From: a virus
Length of the DNA stretch: 45,080 nt
Direction: 5' to 3' (one strand)
Virus record (IMG/VR): IMGVR_UViG_3300009537_000034
Location: 1 to 45,080 of that record
Both the position numbers and the translations under genes were made by a program. Shown here piece by piece: positions 7,886 through 16,602 of the stretch. How positions within the stretch are numbered: the stretch's first letter is position 1; each line of letters opens with the position of its first letter. The notes under the pieces were generated by a model. The model worked only from the letters and a program-made list of their open reading frames with translations. It did no database searches and was not told the DNA's origin.

Positions 7886-8022
7886 GTTTCCGGTGTCGGA
7901 AATACACCAACAACCCTATTACCGTTATAAACAATTCATTGTTAATATAGCTAGTTATGAACAATTTTAAATATACCCTGAATAATTATTAACCGCTTTT
8001 ACTGGGTTTCCGGTGTCGGAAA
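7886..8022. repeat. Duplicated hairpin GTTTCCGGTGTCGGAAA in the divergent control region
   Basis: GTTTCCGGTGTCGGAAA occurs at 7886-7902 and again at 8006-8022, exactly 120 bp apart. Each copy is an inverted repeat (TTTCCG, loop GTGT, CGGAAA). In the second copy the arms extend to ACTG-x-GTTTCCG / CGGAAAC-x-CAGT with one mismatch (8001-8028). Neither is followed by a T tract in the rightward direction, so operator or RNA structure is more likely than a terminator. A further palindrome, AACAAT-TC-ATTGTT, lies between them at 7930-7943. This non-coding region (7822-8242) separates the glycan operon from the tail operon. Confidence 0.7.
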
Positions 8023-8080
8023 CTCAGTTATAAGTGAATTAATGTTGTTAATAACGCTTTATTGGTGGTTATAAATCCAC

Positions 8081-8105
8081 AAACTAAACTAAACTAAACT
8101 ATACT
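8081..8105 (+). repeat. Tandem AAACT pentamer repeat
   Basis: Four perfect AAACT units at 8081-8100 are followed by one imperfect unit (ATACT). It lies in the intergenic region between the second hairpin and the late-promoter-like element. Such short tandem repeats can change length and so alter promoter spacing; no function can be read directly. Confidence 0.8.
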
Positions 8106-8157
8106 AGAGTAAAATAAATTGCGAATGAGTTTTAATTTTTAGTCTATGTTTGTTATC

Positions 8158-8208
8158 AAAAAAAAACGGGGAAAATAAAAAAAAGCAACCCACGACTTTT
8201 TATTTTTG
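8158..8208 (+). promoter_or_regulatory. Late-type promoter of the tail operon, copy 1 of a shared 23-bp element
   Basis: A 23-bp element (nine A, then CGGGGAAAATAAAA; 8158-8180) is followed after exactly 20 bp by TATTTTTG (8201-8208), a perfect TAnnTTTG. The same 23 bp, with the same 20-bp gap to a near-consensus -7, occurs at 21574-21624 before the prohead protease. No normal -33 TTG is present, so the element may replace it. The sheath gene starts at 8243. Confidence 0.65.
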
Positions 8209-8242
8209 AAGTCAGCAATATAAAATTAAAGCGCAAAATATT

Positions 8243-9757
8243 ATGGGATCAAACGCGGTAAGTCTCGAGTTAATTTCAAAAGTTACAGGGTATTTAATTT
8301 CAAAGGGAAATTTTAATACAGTAACACAAAATTTACCCCAATCTATTGCGATAATTGGCGAAGTAAACGAAGCGTTCCAAGGGTCCGTTACTTTTGATGA
8401 AGGGTATGAAATACTTTCAGCACAAGAGGCCGGCGAAACTTTTGGTTTCGGTTCACCCATACATATGGCAATGAGAATTTTGCGCCCGGTTTCGGGTTCT
8501 GGTGTATCAGGTATTCCAACAATTGTTTACCCACAGGAAAAAGCGGCCGGCGCAACCGAAAATATTTTGGAAATTGTTGCAACCGGTGTTGCAACCGCCA
8601 ACGTAACACATACATTAGTAGTTGCGGGCCGTACTGGATTAGATGGTGTATCATATGATTTTACTGTTAATACTGGTGATACGGCCGCGGAAATTCACGC
8701 AAAAATTGAGGATGCACTAAATAACGTTTTAGGATGTCCATTTAGCGCGGTATCAACTGATTATGAATGTACGGCAACATCTAAATGGGCCGGTTTAACA
8801 GCTGATGATTTAGATATAACTGTACAAACTAATAGTAATGCGGCGGGCATAACATATGCCGTTGCACAAACACAAGCCGGTGCCGGTACCCCATCCGTTG
8901 CCACATCGTTGGCGGCCTTTGGAAGTACGTGGCATACAGTTGTTTTAAATACATATGGTACCGTTACATCAGTAATGGATGCGTTGGAATCAACTAATGG
9001 AATACCGGACCCATCAACACCAACGGGGCGTTATTCAACTACCACAATGAAACCGTTTTTCGCGTTTACTGGTTCAGTTGCGGATGATCCATCATCGATT
9101 ACAGACACACGCCTGGATGATGTAACAATAGCAATATGCCCGGCACCATTATCTGATGGGCACCCATTAGAGGCGGCCGCAAATTGCGCGTTATTATATT
9201 GTCCACAAGCACAAAACGAACCACATACAGATATTTCCGGTAAGTATTTCCCAGACATGCCAACACCAACATCGATTGGCTCAATGGATACTTATTTAAA
9301 CCGCGATGCAATTGTTAAAAAAGGTTGCAGTACCGTTGAATTGTCATCTGGAAAATACCGTATGATGGATTTTGTAACTACTTATCATAAGGTTGGCGAA
9401 AACCCGCCACAATTCAGGTACGTAAGAAGTTTGACACAGGATTTAAACATATTTTACCAATATTATCTATTGGAACAAATTCACGTTGTTGATAAGGCAT
9501 TAGCGAACGATACCGATACGATATCGGTGAGCAACGTTATTAAGCCAAAACAATGGAAACAAATTTTATTCCAATTGGCTGATCAATTAGCCGCAAAAAG
9601 TTTAATCGCCGATACGCAATTTATGAAGGATAGTATTGCGGTAAATATTGGCGCATCGAATCCAGATAGATTCGAAACATCATTTCAATACAAACGTTCT
9701 GGTTTTGCGCGTGTTGCATCGACAACTGCCCAGGCTGGATTTAATTTTAGTAATTAA
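8243..9757 (+). CDS. Contractile tail sheath protein
   Basis: The 504-residue protein resembles Mu gpL-type sheath proteins: an N-terminal segment (LPQSIAIIGE, about 30-39), an inserted Thr/Ala-rich beta domain (about 100-230), and a conserved C-terminal core ending in a strand-rich tail (DRFETSFQYKRSGFARVASTTAQAGFNF). The C-terminal arm would link neighbouring subunits in the contractile tube. It is the first gene of the tail operon, directly before the tube gene, the order found in myophages. The start at 8243 follows an A-rich leader and the promoter at 8201. Confidence 0.85.
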   Translation: MGSNAVSLELISKVTGYLISKGNFNTVTQNLPQSIAIIGEVNEAFQGSVTFDEGYEILSAQEAGETFGFGSPIHMAMRILRPVSGSGVSGIPTIVYPQEKAAGATENILEIVATGVATANVTHTLVVAGRTGLDGVSYDFTVNTGDTAAEIHAKIEDALNNVLGCPFSAVSTDYECTATSKWAGLTADDLDITVQTNSNAAGITYAVAQTQAGAGTPSVATSLAAFGSTWHTVVLNTYGTVTSVMDALESTNGIPDPSTPTGRYSTTTMKPFFAFTGSVADDPSSITDTRLDDVTIAICPAPLSDGHPLEAAANCALLYCPQAQNEPHTDISGKYFPDMPTPTSIGSMDTYLNRDAIVKKGCSTVELSSGKYRMMDFVTTYHKVGENPPQFRYVRSLTQDLNIFYQYYLLEQIHVVDKALANDTDTISVSNVIKPKQWKQILFQLADQLAAKSLIADTQFMKDSIAVNIGASNPDRFETSFQYKRSGFARVASTTAQAGFNFSN

Positions 9758-9771
9758 AAACCCCATCAGGT

Positions 9772-10182
9772 ATGGCAACAATAGGCGGCGATTTTTCAGA
9801 GGTTCGGGTATCACACCCAACATTAGGCGACCACGTTTTTTATCCAAAATCTAACGAAGGAAACCCACGCGATCCAGGCGGTTTTAGAACTAGCGATGAC
9901 GCTAATATGGTGTCGGGTGATGGTGAACCGATTTGGCAAATGAACCAGGTTCGTGGATCTATTGAAGTTGTTTGTGCCGATGATGTGAATACCCGCGAGG
10001 ATTCAGATTTTGCCAGCCAATTGGCGGGCGACCCAACACCGGCGGACTGGATTTTTTCACATATTAGTGGCGTAACATGGGGTATGAATGGTAAACCAGT
10101 TGGCGACATACAACCAGATTCAAACGCTGGTACATTCACTATGAAAATTGCCGGTACTAAGCCGGTGAAAATCGTAGGTTAA
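9772..10182 (+). CDS. Tail tube protein
   Basis: The 136-residue product has the size and beta-rich, Gly/Asp-rich pattern of Mu gpM-type tube proteins, and sits between the sheath and the tail chaperones, the standard place for the tube gene. The end (GTFTMKIAGTKPVKIVG) is a beta strand typical of tube subunits. The tube is the inner cylinder through which DNA passes. The call is mainly positional. Confidence 0.75.
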   Translation: MATIGGDFSEVRVSHPTLGDHVFYPKSNEGNPRDPGGFRTSDDANMVSGDGEPIWQMNQVRGSIEVVCADDVNTREDSDFASQLAGDPTPADWIFSHISGVTWGMNGKPVGDIQPDSNAGTFTMKIAGTKPVKIVG

Positions 10183-10215
10183 CAGATCGAATTATTAACC
10201 CAAATCGAATAAATA

Positions 10216-10641
10216 ATGGATACAGAAAACCAAAAAGTGCCGTATGATATAGCCGGCAAAGAGGTAACGAAATGGCTGGATTATAAAAGAATCCCAGAAA
10301 ATAAACGCGAAGCCTTACAGGGCATGGTAGATAATTTAACCACGGCGGTTTCCGAGGGTACGCTATCATTAGACCATGAAAATTATGAGTGGAACCATAC
10401 GTTAGTTTTTCCATTGCAAAATGGCGAAGGTGAAACAACCGTAAACGAAATTAAATATAAGGCCCGCATTACTGATGTTGATTTATCAAGGTTTAAGCGT
10501 GTTGTAAAAGGCACCGATTTTGATGCATCATTGAAAAAAACAATTTTGGCGTTAACTGGTCAGGCATTAGGCGTTATTAATAATTTGGATTCATCAACTG
10601 ATAGACAAATAGCGGAATCGATCGCGGTTTTTTTTGTATAA
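10216..10641 (+). CDS. Tail assembly chaperone, short (G-like) form
   Basis: This 141-residue acidic, helical protein sits between the tail tube and the tape measure, where phages encode the G/GT pair that coats the tape measure during tail assembly. Its last codons contain an in-frame slippery T_TTT_TTT (10629-10635), followed by GTA and the TAA stop. Without frameshifting this short form is made; with a -1 shift translation continues to 10847. Confidence 0.8.
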   Translation: MDTENQKVPYDIAGKEVTKWLDYKRIPENKREALQGMVDNLTTAVSEGTLSLDHENYEWNHTLVFPLQNGEGETTVNEIKYKARITDVDLSRFKRVVKGTDFDASLKKTILALTGQALGVINNLDSSTDRQIAESIAVFFV

Positions 10642-10847
10642 TATCAGCCGATGAGGATGGGAGAGTTTATATATCAGATGCAACAATTGAAACATGGATA
10701 GCATCATGTGTTAGAACTTACCATTGGAACCCCCATTATTGCCAGCGTCTATATCTTGATGATATAGACGTTTTTGGTTTACAATACTGGTATAATGATG
10801 CCCTAGAGATTGAACGCGAAATTAACAACGCAAACAACAGCGATTAA
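10216..10847 (+). CDS. Tail assembly chaperone, -1 frameshifted (GT-like) form
   Basis: A -1 shift on T_TTT_TTT at 10629-10635 joins the 141-residue upstream frame to a 70-residue downstream frame (CIISADEDGRVYISDAT... ending NNANNSD), giving about 210 residues. The extension has no start codon of its own near the junction, is open to a TAA at 10845-10847, overlaps the tape-measure ATG (TAATG), and has a typical GT-extension look (WNPHYCQRLYLDDIDVFGL, QYWYNDALEIEREI). The T-like part recruits the tape measure and tube in lambda. Confidence 0.85.
10629..10635 (+). promoter_or_regulatory. Programmed -1 ribosomal frameshift site
   Basis: A run of eight T (10628-10635) contains the in-frame heptamer T_TTT_TTT, which fits the X_XXY_YYZ rule. 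The zero-frame stop follows two codons later. Position, phase and open downstream frame agree with the conserved tail-chaperone frameshift. Confidence 0.85.
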
Positions 10848-12847
10848 TGAAACCAATAATAGTACCGGCGATATTTAAAGCAAAGGATGAAATGACTAAG
10901 AACATTGCCCGCATGCAATCAAAAACAAAGATGTTTGCGCGCCAATTTTCTAGTGAATTCGATCGGGCCGGTAAAAATGCGTTTAAGTTTGGCCGCCGTA
11001 TGGCGGTTATGGGTGCATTGATCGCCGCCCCATTAGTTGTTGCCGCCAAATCCGCCGTTGATTTCGAGGCCCAAATGGGCAATGTTGCAACCCTGGTTGA
11101 TACTAGTGTTGAATCAATTGACAAAATGGGCGACAATGTTTTATCATTGGCCAAAAAATTGCCCGTTCCAATTAATGAATTAACGGCATCATTATATGAT
11201 ATTAGATCCGCCGGCATCGCATCCGAGGATGCAATGGCAACACTGGAATTTTCCGCAAAACTAAGTGCGGCCGGTCTATCCACCACAGAAGAGGCAACCA
11301 ATATTTTAACATCCGCCATGAACGCCTTTCGATCCGAGGGGTTAAGCGCGGCCACAATTGCCGATACACTATTTAAAACCGTAAAGGCCGGTAAAACAAA
11401 TATGTCCGAATTAGCCCAGGCGTTTGGATCCACGGCCCCAATTATTCAATCCGCGGGCATAAAATTAGCTGATTTCCAGGCGGCAACCGCGGCATTAACC
11501 ACGTTGGGTACACCGGCATCACAGGCACAAACACAATTAAACCAGGCAATTGCCAAATTAATGGGGCCAACCGCGGAAATGACAAAAGTGTTTAAGCAAT
11601 TAGGGGTAACAACCCACACCGAATTGATTCAAAAATATGGTACTCTAGGCAATGCGTTTGGCGCGGTCAACGATGAGATTGTGCGCCAGGGCCTTTCAGC
11701 TAAAAAAACATGGGGCTCGGTACAGGCACTATCAGGTGTTACGGCCTTATTAGGCGAAACCAACGGAACATATTTGGCAACATTAGAGGATATGCGTAAT
11801 GGCACCAATGCGTTGGATGAAGCATTTGAAAAACAAAAAGGCACGGCAAAATCCCAGATGCAAATAATGAAAAATAACGTTCAATCATTATCGATTAGTT
11901 TGGGGAAACTATTAATTCCAATGATTAATGAATTAATCGAAACCGTTGTACCATATATACAGGCGGCCGCCGATTGGGTTGGAAATAATAAGGAACTAAC
12001 AAAAACCATTGTTAAGGTTGCCGCCGGTATTGCCGCGGTTACATTGGCGGTTTCTGGATTATCATTTGTTTATGGTGCCGTACAAAAGGCAATGGTTGTT
12101 GCCAAATTTGCCATGCTCGCATTTAATGCCGTTGCCATGATGAACCCAATTGGCGCAATCATTGCGGGTGCATTAGCGGGTGCCGCCGCCGTTTACGCAT
12201 TGAGTAAAGCATTTGATACATCAACACGCTCTGAACGACTAAATGCCGAGGTTAAAAGCCGTGCAATGGATATTGCATCGGATCAATTAGCCGATGTAAA
12301 AATAATGTTCGCGGAATTAAGGCGATTAAAAGTCGGAACAGACGAATATAATAACACCCTTTCGGAACTTGAAAAGATACAACCAGGCATTACCGCCCAA
12401 TATAATTTACAAAAAGGTGCGGTTGAAGATCTAAACCGAGCCGAGCAGGAACTAACTAAATCAATTATGGCCCGCGCCATGGAAGAGGCCCGCGCTGAAT
12501 TGATAAAGGAAAAAATAAAAGCCGGTATTGAACGCTCCCAAGAGGAAACCGGATTTATGGATTGGGTAAAATCGGTTGGGGCAACGGCCATAACCGGCCA
12601 AGGGGTACGCGCCGAAGATGTTAAAAAGTTAGAGGCCCGCAAATTATTCCAGGATGCCAGCACATTAACCGAACAACAAGCGGCCGCCCAAACAAAAAAA
12701 GCCAACCCAGAGGCGGCCAAGGCACAACAACAAAATTTGAATATTAATATTTCCGGATTACCGGAAGGATCCAGCGCGGAAATGAGCGGCAAAAAAGTTA
12801 ATACAAATACGAGTGGCGGCATGCCACAATTGGCAACAAATTTATAA
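10847..12847 (+). CDS. Tail tape measure protein
   Basis: The 666-residue protein has a basic N-terminus, the conserved tape-measure core (about residues 65-330, with repeated Ala-rich helices around SAVDFEAQMGNVATLV and the SELAQAFGSTAPI region), then long hydrophobic helices (about 385-450: KVAAGIAAVTLAVSGL, NPIGAIIAGALAGAAAVYAL) that may insert in the host membrane. The C-terminus is charged and coiled. At about 0.15 nm per residue it predicts a tail near 100 nm. It follows the frameshifted chaperone with TAATG overlap. Confidence 0.93.
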   Translation: MKPIIVPAIFKAKDEMTKNIARMQSKTKMFARQFSSEFDRAGKNAFKFGRRMAVMGALIAAPLVVAAKSAVDFEAQMGNVATLVDTSVESIDKMGDNVLSLAKKLPVPINELTASLYDIRSAGIASEDAMATLEFSAKLSAAGLSTTEEATNILTSAMNAFRSEGLSAATIADTLFKTVKAGKTNMSELAQAFGSTAPIIQSAGIKLADFQAATAALTTLGTPASQAQTQLNQAIAKLMGPTAEMTKVFKQLGVTTHTELIQKYGTLGNAFGAVNDEIVRQGLSAKKTWGSVQALSGVTALLGETNGTYLATLEDMRNGTNALDEAFEKQKGTAKSQMQIMKNNVQSLSISLGKLLIPMINELIETVVPYIQAAADWVGNNKELTKTIVKVAAGIAAVTLAVSGLSFVYGAVQKAMVVAKFAMLAFNAVAMMNPIGAIIAGALAGAAAVYALSKAFDTSTRSERLNAEVKSRAMDIASDQLADVKIMFAELRRLKVGTDEYNNTLSELEKIQPGITAQYNLQKGAVEDLNRAEQELTKSIMARAMEEARAELIKEKIKAGIERSQEETGFMDWVKSVGATAITGQGVRAEDVKKLEARKLFQDASTLTEQQAAAQTKKANPEAAKAQQQNLNINISGLPEGSSAEMSGKKVNTNTSGGMPQLATNL

Positions 12848-13315
12848 ATGGCAACGGCGGATGTAAAATTAGTGGAATTAGGCGATGGCGGCGATGTTGT
12901 ATTAAACAACAATGATCTGGAATTAGTAACCGGATTTCAAAACATGCCATACATTGCATTGTTCGGCGGTAACTTAAAGCAAAGTACCACCGGCCCAAAA
13001 ACCAATGAACAAATTTTTGATTATTGGGGTAACTTTTTGTTCCATCCAACCACCCAACCGGTATGGTTTAATTCAAAAACGGAACGCCTATTAAATGAAG
13101 TTGCAATAACATCAGCTGGGCGTATCCAGATTGAACAGCAAGTAAAAAAGGATTTGGAATTTATGAATGCGTTCGCCAACGTTACGGTTTCAGTTAGTTT
13201 GGTAACCGTTGATCGAATAAAAATATACATTGAAATCATCGAACCAAATGTTGAACAACCAACATCGTATGGTTATATTTGGGATACGATGGAACAGGAA
13301 TTAACTGAATTATGA
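12848..13315 (+). CDS. Baseplate wedge protein, Mu gp46-like
   Basis: The 155-residue product starts with a short N-terminal beta segment, contains GFQNMPYIALFGGN (about 35-48), and has a gp25/gpW-like lysozyme-related fold pattern (WFNSKTERLLNEVAITSAGRIQIEQQVKKDLEF, about 75-107). In Mu, gp46 lies directly before the baseplate J-like gp47, as here. It immediately follows the tape-measure stop and overlaps gp47 by 4 bp. Confidence 0.8.
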   Translation: MATADVKLVELGDGGDVVLNNNDLELVTGFQNMPYIALFGGNLKQSTTGPKTNEQIFDYWGNFLFHPTTQPVWFNSKTERLLNEVAITSAGRIQIEQQVKKDLEFMNAFANVTVSVSLVTVDRIKIYIEIIEPNVEQPTSYGYIWDTMEQELTEL

Positions 13316-14439
13316 CAATACCAACTTTAAACCAATTGTATCTGGCAATCATCGCCGATTTGGAATCAAATCTAAGTATCACCATACCGTTGATTGGTAA
13401 GTCTTATTTACGCGCAAAAGCCATGGTTATGGCGGGGCGGCTATATCTTTTATACCTGTTAATTGCCCAGGTCCAAAAAAACATTTTTGTTGATACATGC
13501 GATGAGGAAACATTAGCCCGATTCGGTCAGGTTAAATTGAACCGCGATAGGTACCCCGCAACACAGGGCCAATATACCGTACTTTGTGTCGGAACAATTG
13601 GCGAAACAATCCCAGGGTCAACCCAATTTAAAGCAAATGATGACAGCCAGAGCCCCGGAAAACTATTTGTGGTTGATGCCGATTATGTGTTGGATGGTGT
13701 AAACATTTTTACGTTGCGCGCATTAGAGGGTGGAACAGACAGCCAATTAGCCATTGGCGATAAACTATCATTAACCGGACCGATACCATTAATTGATACT
13801 GAGGTAACGGTACAAACTGAATCAGTACAACCACAAGAGGCGGAAACCATTGAGGATTACCGCCAAAAAGTAATCAACGCATATCGATATGAACCACAAG
13901 GCGGGGCCGCGGCTGATTATAGGTTATGGTCAACCGAAGTACAGGGTATTGTACAGGCATACCCATACGCGACCAATGGCCAGGTATCAGAGGTTGATTT
14001 ATTTATAGAATCAGATGAACCAGATGGTGTACCAAGTGCCGCGGATTTGGCCAATGTTGAATCATCGATTGAGGATCCAACAAGCGAACGGCCAAGCCGA
14101 AAACCAATTACCCACATTGTAAATTATTTATCCATTACACCATTGGATGTTGATATTACTATAACGGATTATGAAGATTATACCGCCGCAAAAGATGCGT
14201 TAATTGAGGCGGCCATAACAGATGCATTAGCAGATATCCGCCCGTTTGTTTCCGCCATCGATGTGTTGGCCGATAAAAACGATTATTTCGATACCAATAC
14301 AATTGTTTCCATTATTTTGGCCGCGGTTCCTGGTTCGGTTTTTGGGGCGGTTACAATGACCGTTGGCGGCACCCCATATACATCGTTCATTTTTTCAAAT
14401 GGCGACATTCCAAAGTTGAATAACATAACATATGCTTAG
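13312..14439 (+). CDS. Baseplate J-like protein, Mu gp47 family
   Basis: The 375-residue protein has the baseplate J pattern: helical N-terminus, the beta-rich LARFGQVKLNRDRYPATQGQYTV region (about 62-84), EAETIEDYRQKVINAYRYEPQGGAAADYRLWSTEV (about 176-210) which is the signature segment, and a C-terminal domain with ITPLDVDITITDY. It forms the outer wedge of the baseplate. Overlaps of 4 and 8 bp with gp46-like and gp48-like genes show tight coupling. Confidence 0.9.
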   Translation: MTIPTLNQLYLAIIADLESNLSITIPLIGKSYLRAKAMVMAGRLYLLYLLIAQVQKNIFVDTCDEETLARFGQVKLNRDRYPATQGQYTVLCVGTIGETIPGSTQFKANDDSQSPGKLFVVDADYVLDGVNIFTLRALEGGTDSQLAIGDKLSLTGPIPLIDTEVTVQTESVQPQEAETIEDYRQKVINAYRYEPQGGAAADYRLWSTEVQGIVQAYPYATNGQVSEVDLFIESDEPDGVPSAADLANVESSIEDPTSERPSRKPITHIVNYLSITPLDVDITITDYEDYTAAKDALIEAAITDALADIRPFVSAIDVLADKNDYFDTNTIVSIILAAVPGSVFGAVTMTVGGTPYTSFIFSNGDIPKLNNITYA

Positions 14440-15196
14440 TACGATTCAAAAATTTATTGAAGCAACCAAGCAGTTATTACCAAATGGCCGCGCATTCCGC
14501 ATACCATCCGGTTCAGTTAAAGAACAAGTCGAAACAGGTATATTGGAATCACACGTTTCGGCGCATGATTCAGCCGTTGAAATCCTCGATAAGATTTTGC
14601 CAGACAATGATAATTTTTTGGCCGAGGATGCCACGCGATGGGAACAACGATTGGGGTTAATTGATGGTACCGGCGTACCATTAGATGATAGAAAGTTAGC
14701 CATTCGGCGTAAAATGAACCACCCGGGCGATATATTAGCCCGCCAATCGCGCGATTATATCGAACAGCAATTACAAGATGCTGGCTTTGATGTATATGTA
14801 TTCGAAAATATCCCGGTATCAACCCCGGCATCGGTTATTGTTGCCGCCATCCCAGAGTTGGGCGAAATGGGCGAACCAGAAATGGGCGAAATCGAAATGG
14901 GTTCGGCTTATTCTTATTATCCATCGTTATTTGTTGCCCCAGAAATGGGCGAACCAGAAATGGGTACCATGCAAATGGCCGGATATCAATACAACCAGTT
15001 AATTGTTAACCACATAAACGAGGCCAACGATGCATGGTATCAAATCGGCGATTACAGAACAACATTTTTCATATGCGATGATCCGGTGGGCACCTTTGCA
15101 GACGTACCAATAGAACGTAAAAATGAATTTAGGCAACTAGTTTTAAGATTAAAACCCGTTCAATCACAAGCAATATTATTTATCAATTATGTATAA
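14432..15196 (+). CDS. Baseplate/tail protein, Mu gp48-like (YmfQ family)
   Basis: The 254-residue protein lies directly after gp47 as in Mu. The N-terminal half (AIRRKMNHPGDILARQSRDYIEQQLQDAGFDVYVFEN, about 89-125) is typical of the YmfQ/DUF2313 family. A central insertion carries two copies of a Met-Gly-Glu-Pro-Glu-Met-Gly motif, and the C-terminus (VLRLKPVQSQAILFINY) is the conserved end. It links baseplate wedge and fibre attachment in related phages. Confidence 0.83.
   Translation: MLSTIQKFIEATKQLLPNGRAFRIPSGSVKEQVETGILESHVSAHDSAVEILDKILPDNDNFLAEDATRWEQRLGLIDGTGVPLDDRKLAIRRKMNHPGDILARQSRDYIEQQLQDAGFDVYVFENIPVSTPASVIVAAIPELGEMGEPEMGEIEMGSAYSYYPSLFVAPEMGEPEMGTMQMAGYQYNQLIVNHINEANDAWYQIGDYRTTFFICDDPVGTFADVPIERKNEFRQLVLRLKPVQSQAILFINYV
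14864..14964 (+). repeat. In-frame coding repeat (GEMGEPEMG motif)
   Basis: A 23-nt sequence beginning GAAATGGGCGAACCAG is present exactly at 14864-14886 and 14942-14964, 78 bp (26 codons) apart and in frame inside the gp48-like gene. It encodes EMGEPEMG twice, with extra degenerate copies (GEIEMG, TMQMAG). The unit could expand or contract by recombination. Confidence 0.85.
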
Positions 15197-15224
15197 TTCG
15201 TAACTTAGCAAAAAACCAAACAAT

Positions 15225-15791
15225 ATGGCAATTGAATTAGTAAATAAAACAAACACCGAGGCCGCCGGCGGCGATTATCCGTATGGCGATGTAAGGGATA
15301 AAACGGTTTCATTGGCCGGTACCATTTGGGATCGCAACACAATGTCGGATTATATCCAGTTTTTCCATAAAATGATGGCCGAGGCCGGCGTCACATATAA
15401 CGGCCTTTTAGATAACGATTATAATGGATGGCAATTTTATGAGGCGTTCCGGATCCTAACCAAACCATATAAAGTTTACGAGGCAATAATTGCTCAATCG
15501 GGTGGTGGTGCCCCATCCGTTGTGGTATTGGGGAATAACGAAATTGGCGCGATTGTTTGGACCCGAGACAGTACCGGGTATTACATTGGCACGTTGTCCG
15601 GCGCATTCACATCGAACAAAACCCAAATATTTGTAATGGGTCCTGCGTTTGGTGCCGCAACACCTACAATTGTTGGCGCGACCAGGTTATCAAATGATAC
15701 CGTTGGTATTAAAACATGGGATGATGCCGGCACATTAACCGATGGGTTATTGGTGGGGCCTAACTCATTAACGATTAAAGTATTTGATTAA
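15225..15791 (+). CDS. Putative tail fibre or baseplate-associated protein
   Basis: The 188-residue product follows gp48-like, where Mu-type phages place the fibre gene. The N-terminus (LVNKTNTEAAGGDYPYGDVRDKT) and a middle segment (YNGWQFYEAFRILTKPYKVYEAIIAQSGGGAP, about 67-98) suggest a docking part, followed by a beta-rich C-terminal domain. I do not recognise a named family; fibre or adaptor role is positional. Confidence 0.5.
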   Translation: MAIELVNKTNTEAAGGDYPYGDVRDKTVSLAGTIWDRNTMSDYIQFFHKMMAEAGVTYNGLLDNDYNGWQFYEAFRILTKPYKVYEAIIAQSGGGAPSVVVLGNNEIGAIVWTRDSTGYYIGTLSGAFTSNKTQIFVMGPAFGAATPTIVGATRLSNDTVGIKTWDDAGTLTDGLLVGPNSLTIKVFD

Positions 15792-15837
15792 TCAGGATAA
15801 TATATAAATCTGATTATCAGTATGTTATTTATTTTGA

Positions 15838-16602
15838 ATGAAGATAAAAGTAGATGTTACAGAAATAGACGATTATGCCAAAAAATTATCGCGGCTACAT
15901 CGTAAACATTTGCCATCGGCGGTACGTGCAACATTGAGCGGTGCCGCATTTGAAGTAAAAAAAAATACGCTGATTAAGTCAACGCAACGCAAATTCACCA
16001 ACCGGGAAAAGAATTTTTTCAAAGCAAATTCAAAAGTAATACCGGCAACCGGATTTAACATTGATACAATGCAATCGGTTGTGGGTATGGTTGAGAATAA
16101 ACTAAAAGGCGGCAATAATTTTGCGGTTAAAGACCTGGAAAAACAAGAGGCCGGCGGGATCATTTCAAACAAGGCGTTTATACCCATGCGTACCGCGAGG
16201 GTTTCAAAGTCTGACCGTAAAAAAGTAAGATCAGCCAACCGCCTTTCAGATCTAAAAGGCCGCCGCATAACGCCAGTAAATAAAAGTTCTGGAAAAACAA
16301 AAAAACAACAGTTTATACGTGCCGCGATGTACTCAATACAACATGGTGATGGGTATGTTTTAGGACATCGAACAGCCGGCGGCGGTCGTACCCTTTGGAA
16401 AATAAACAGTATTTCACAAAACGCCCGTAATCGGTCGCTAAAAATAAATGCCGTTCCACTGTATAATGTATTGAAGGGCCGAACTGTACGCGTTAAACCA
16501 ACCAATTATATGGCAGTGGCGGCGGAAATGGCGACCAAAAAAATACCGGCAATTTGGGAAAAGGAAGCAAAATTTCAAATTAATAAAGCGATGAAATTAT
16601 GA
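15838..16602 (+). CDS. Putative tail completion protein (GpZ-like)
   Basis: The 254-residue product is strongly basic, starts with the DVTEIDDYAKKLSRLHRKHLPSAVRATLSGAAFEVKKNT pattern seen in GpZ/HK97gp10-type tail completion proteins, and ends in an amphipathic helix (KKIPAIWEKEAKFQINKAMKL). Such proteins help finish the tail end that meets the head. It overlaps the gpN-like gene by 4 bp. Sequence support is moderate, and the place inside the baseplate genes is unusual for this family. Confidence 0.5.
   Translation: MKIKVDVTEIDDYAKKLSRLHRKHLPSAVRATLSGAAFEVKKNTLIKSTQRKFTNREKNFFKANSKVIPATGFNIDTMQSVVGMVENKLKGGNNFAVKDLEKQEAGGIISNKAFIPMRTARVSKSDRKKVRSANRLSDLKGRRITPVNKSSGKTKKQQFIRAAMYSIQHGDGYVLGHRTAGGGRTLWKINSISQNARNRSLKINAVPLYNVLKGRTVRVKPTNYMAVAAEMATKKIPAIWEKEAKFQINKAMKL

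Noticed and set aside
12283-12912. Long open frame on the minus strand (209 codons) antisense to the tape measure gene
   Set aside because: It is a shadow of the tape-measure gene's codon bias; Ser/Ala-rich translation with no promoter or domain.
15873-16505. Long minus-strand open frame (210 codons) under the GpZ-like gene
   Set aside because: It mirrors a well-supported coding gene with overlapping neighbours, and its translation has no recognisable order.
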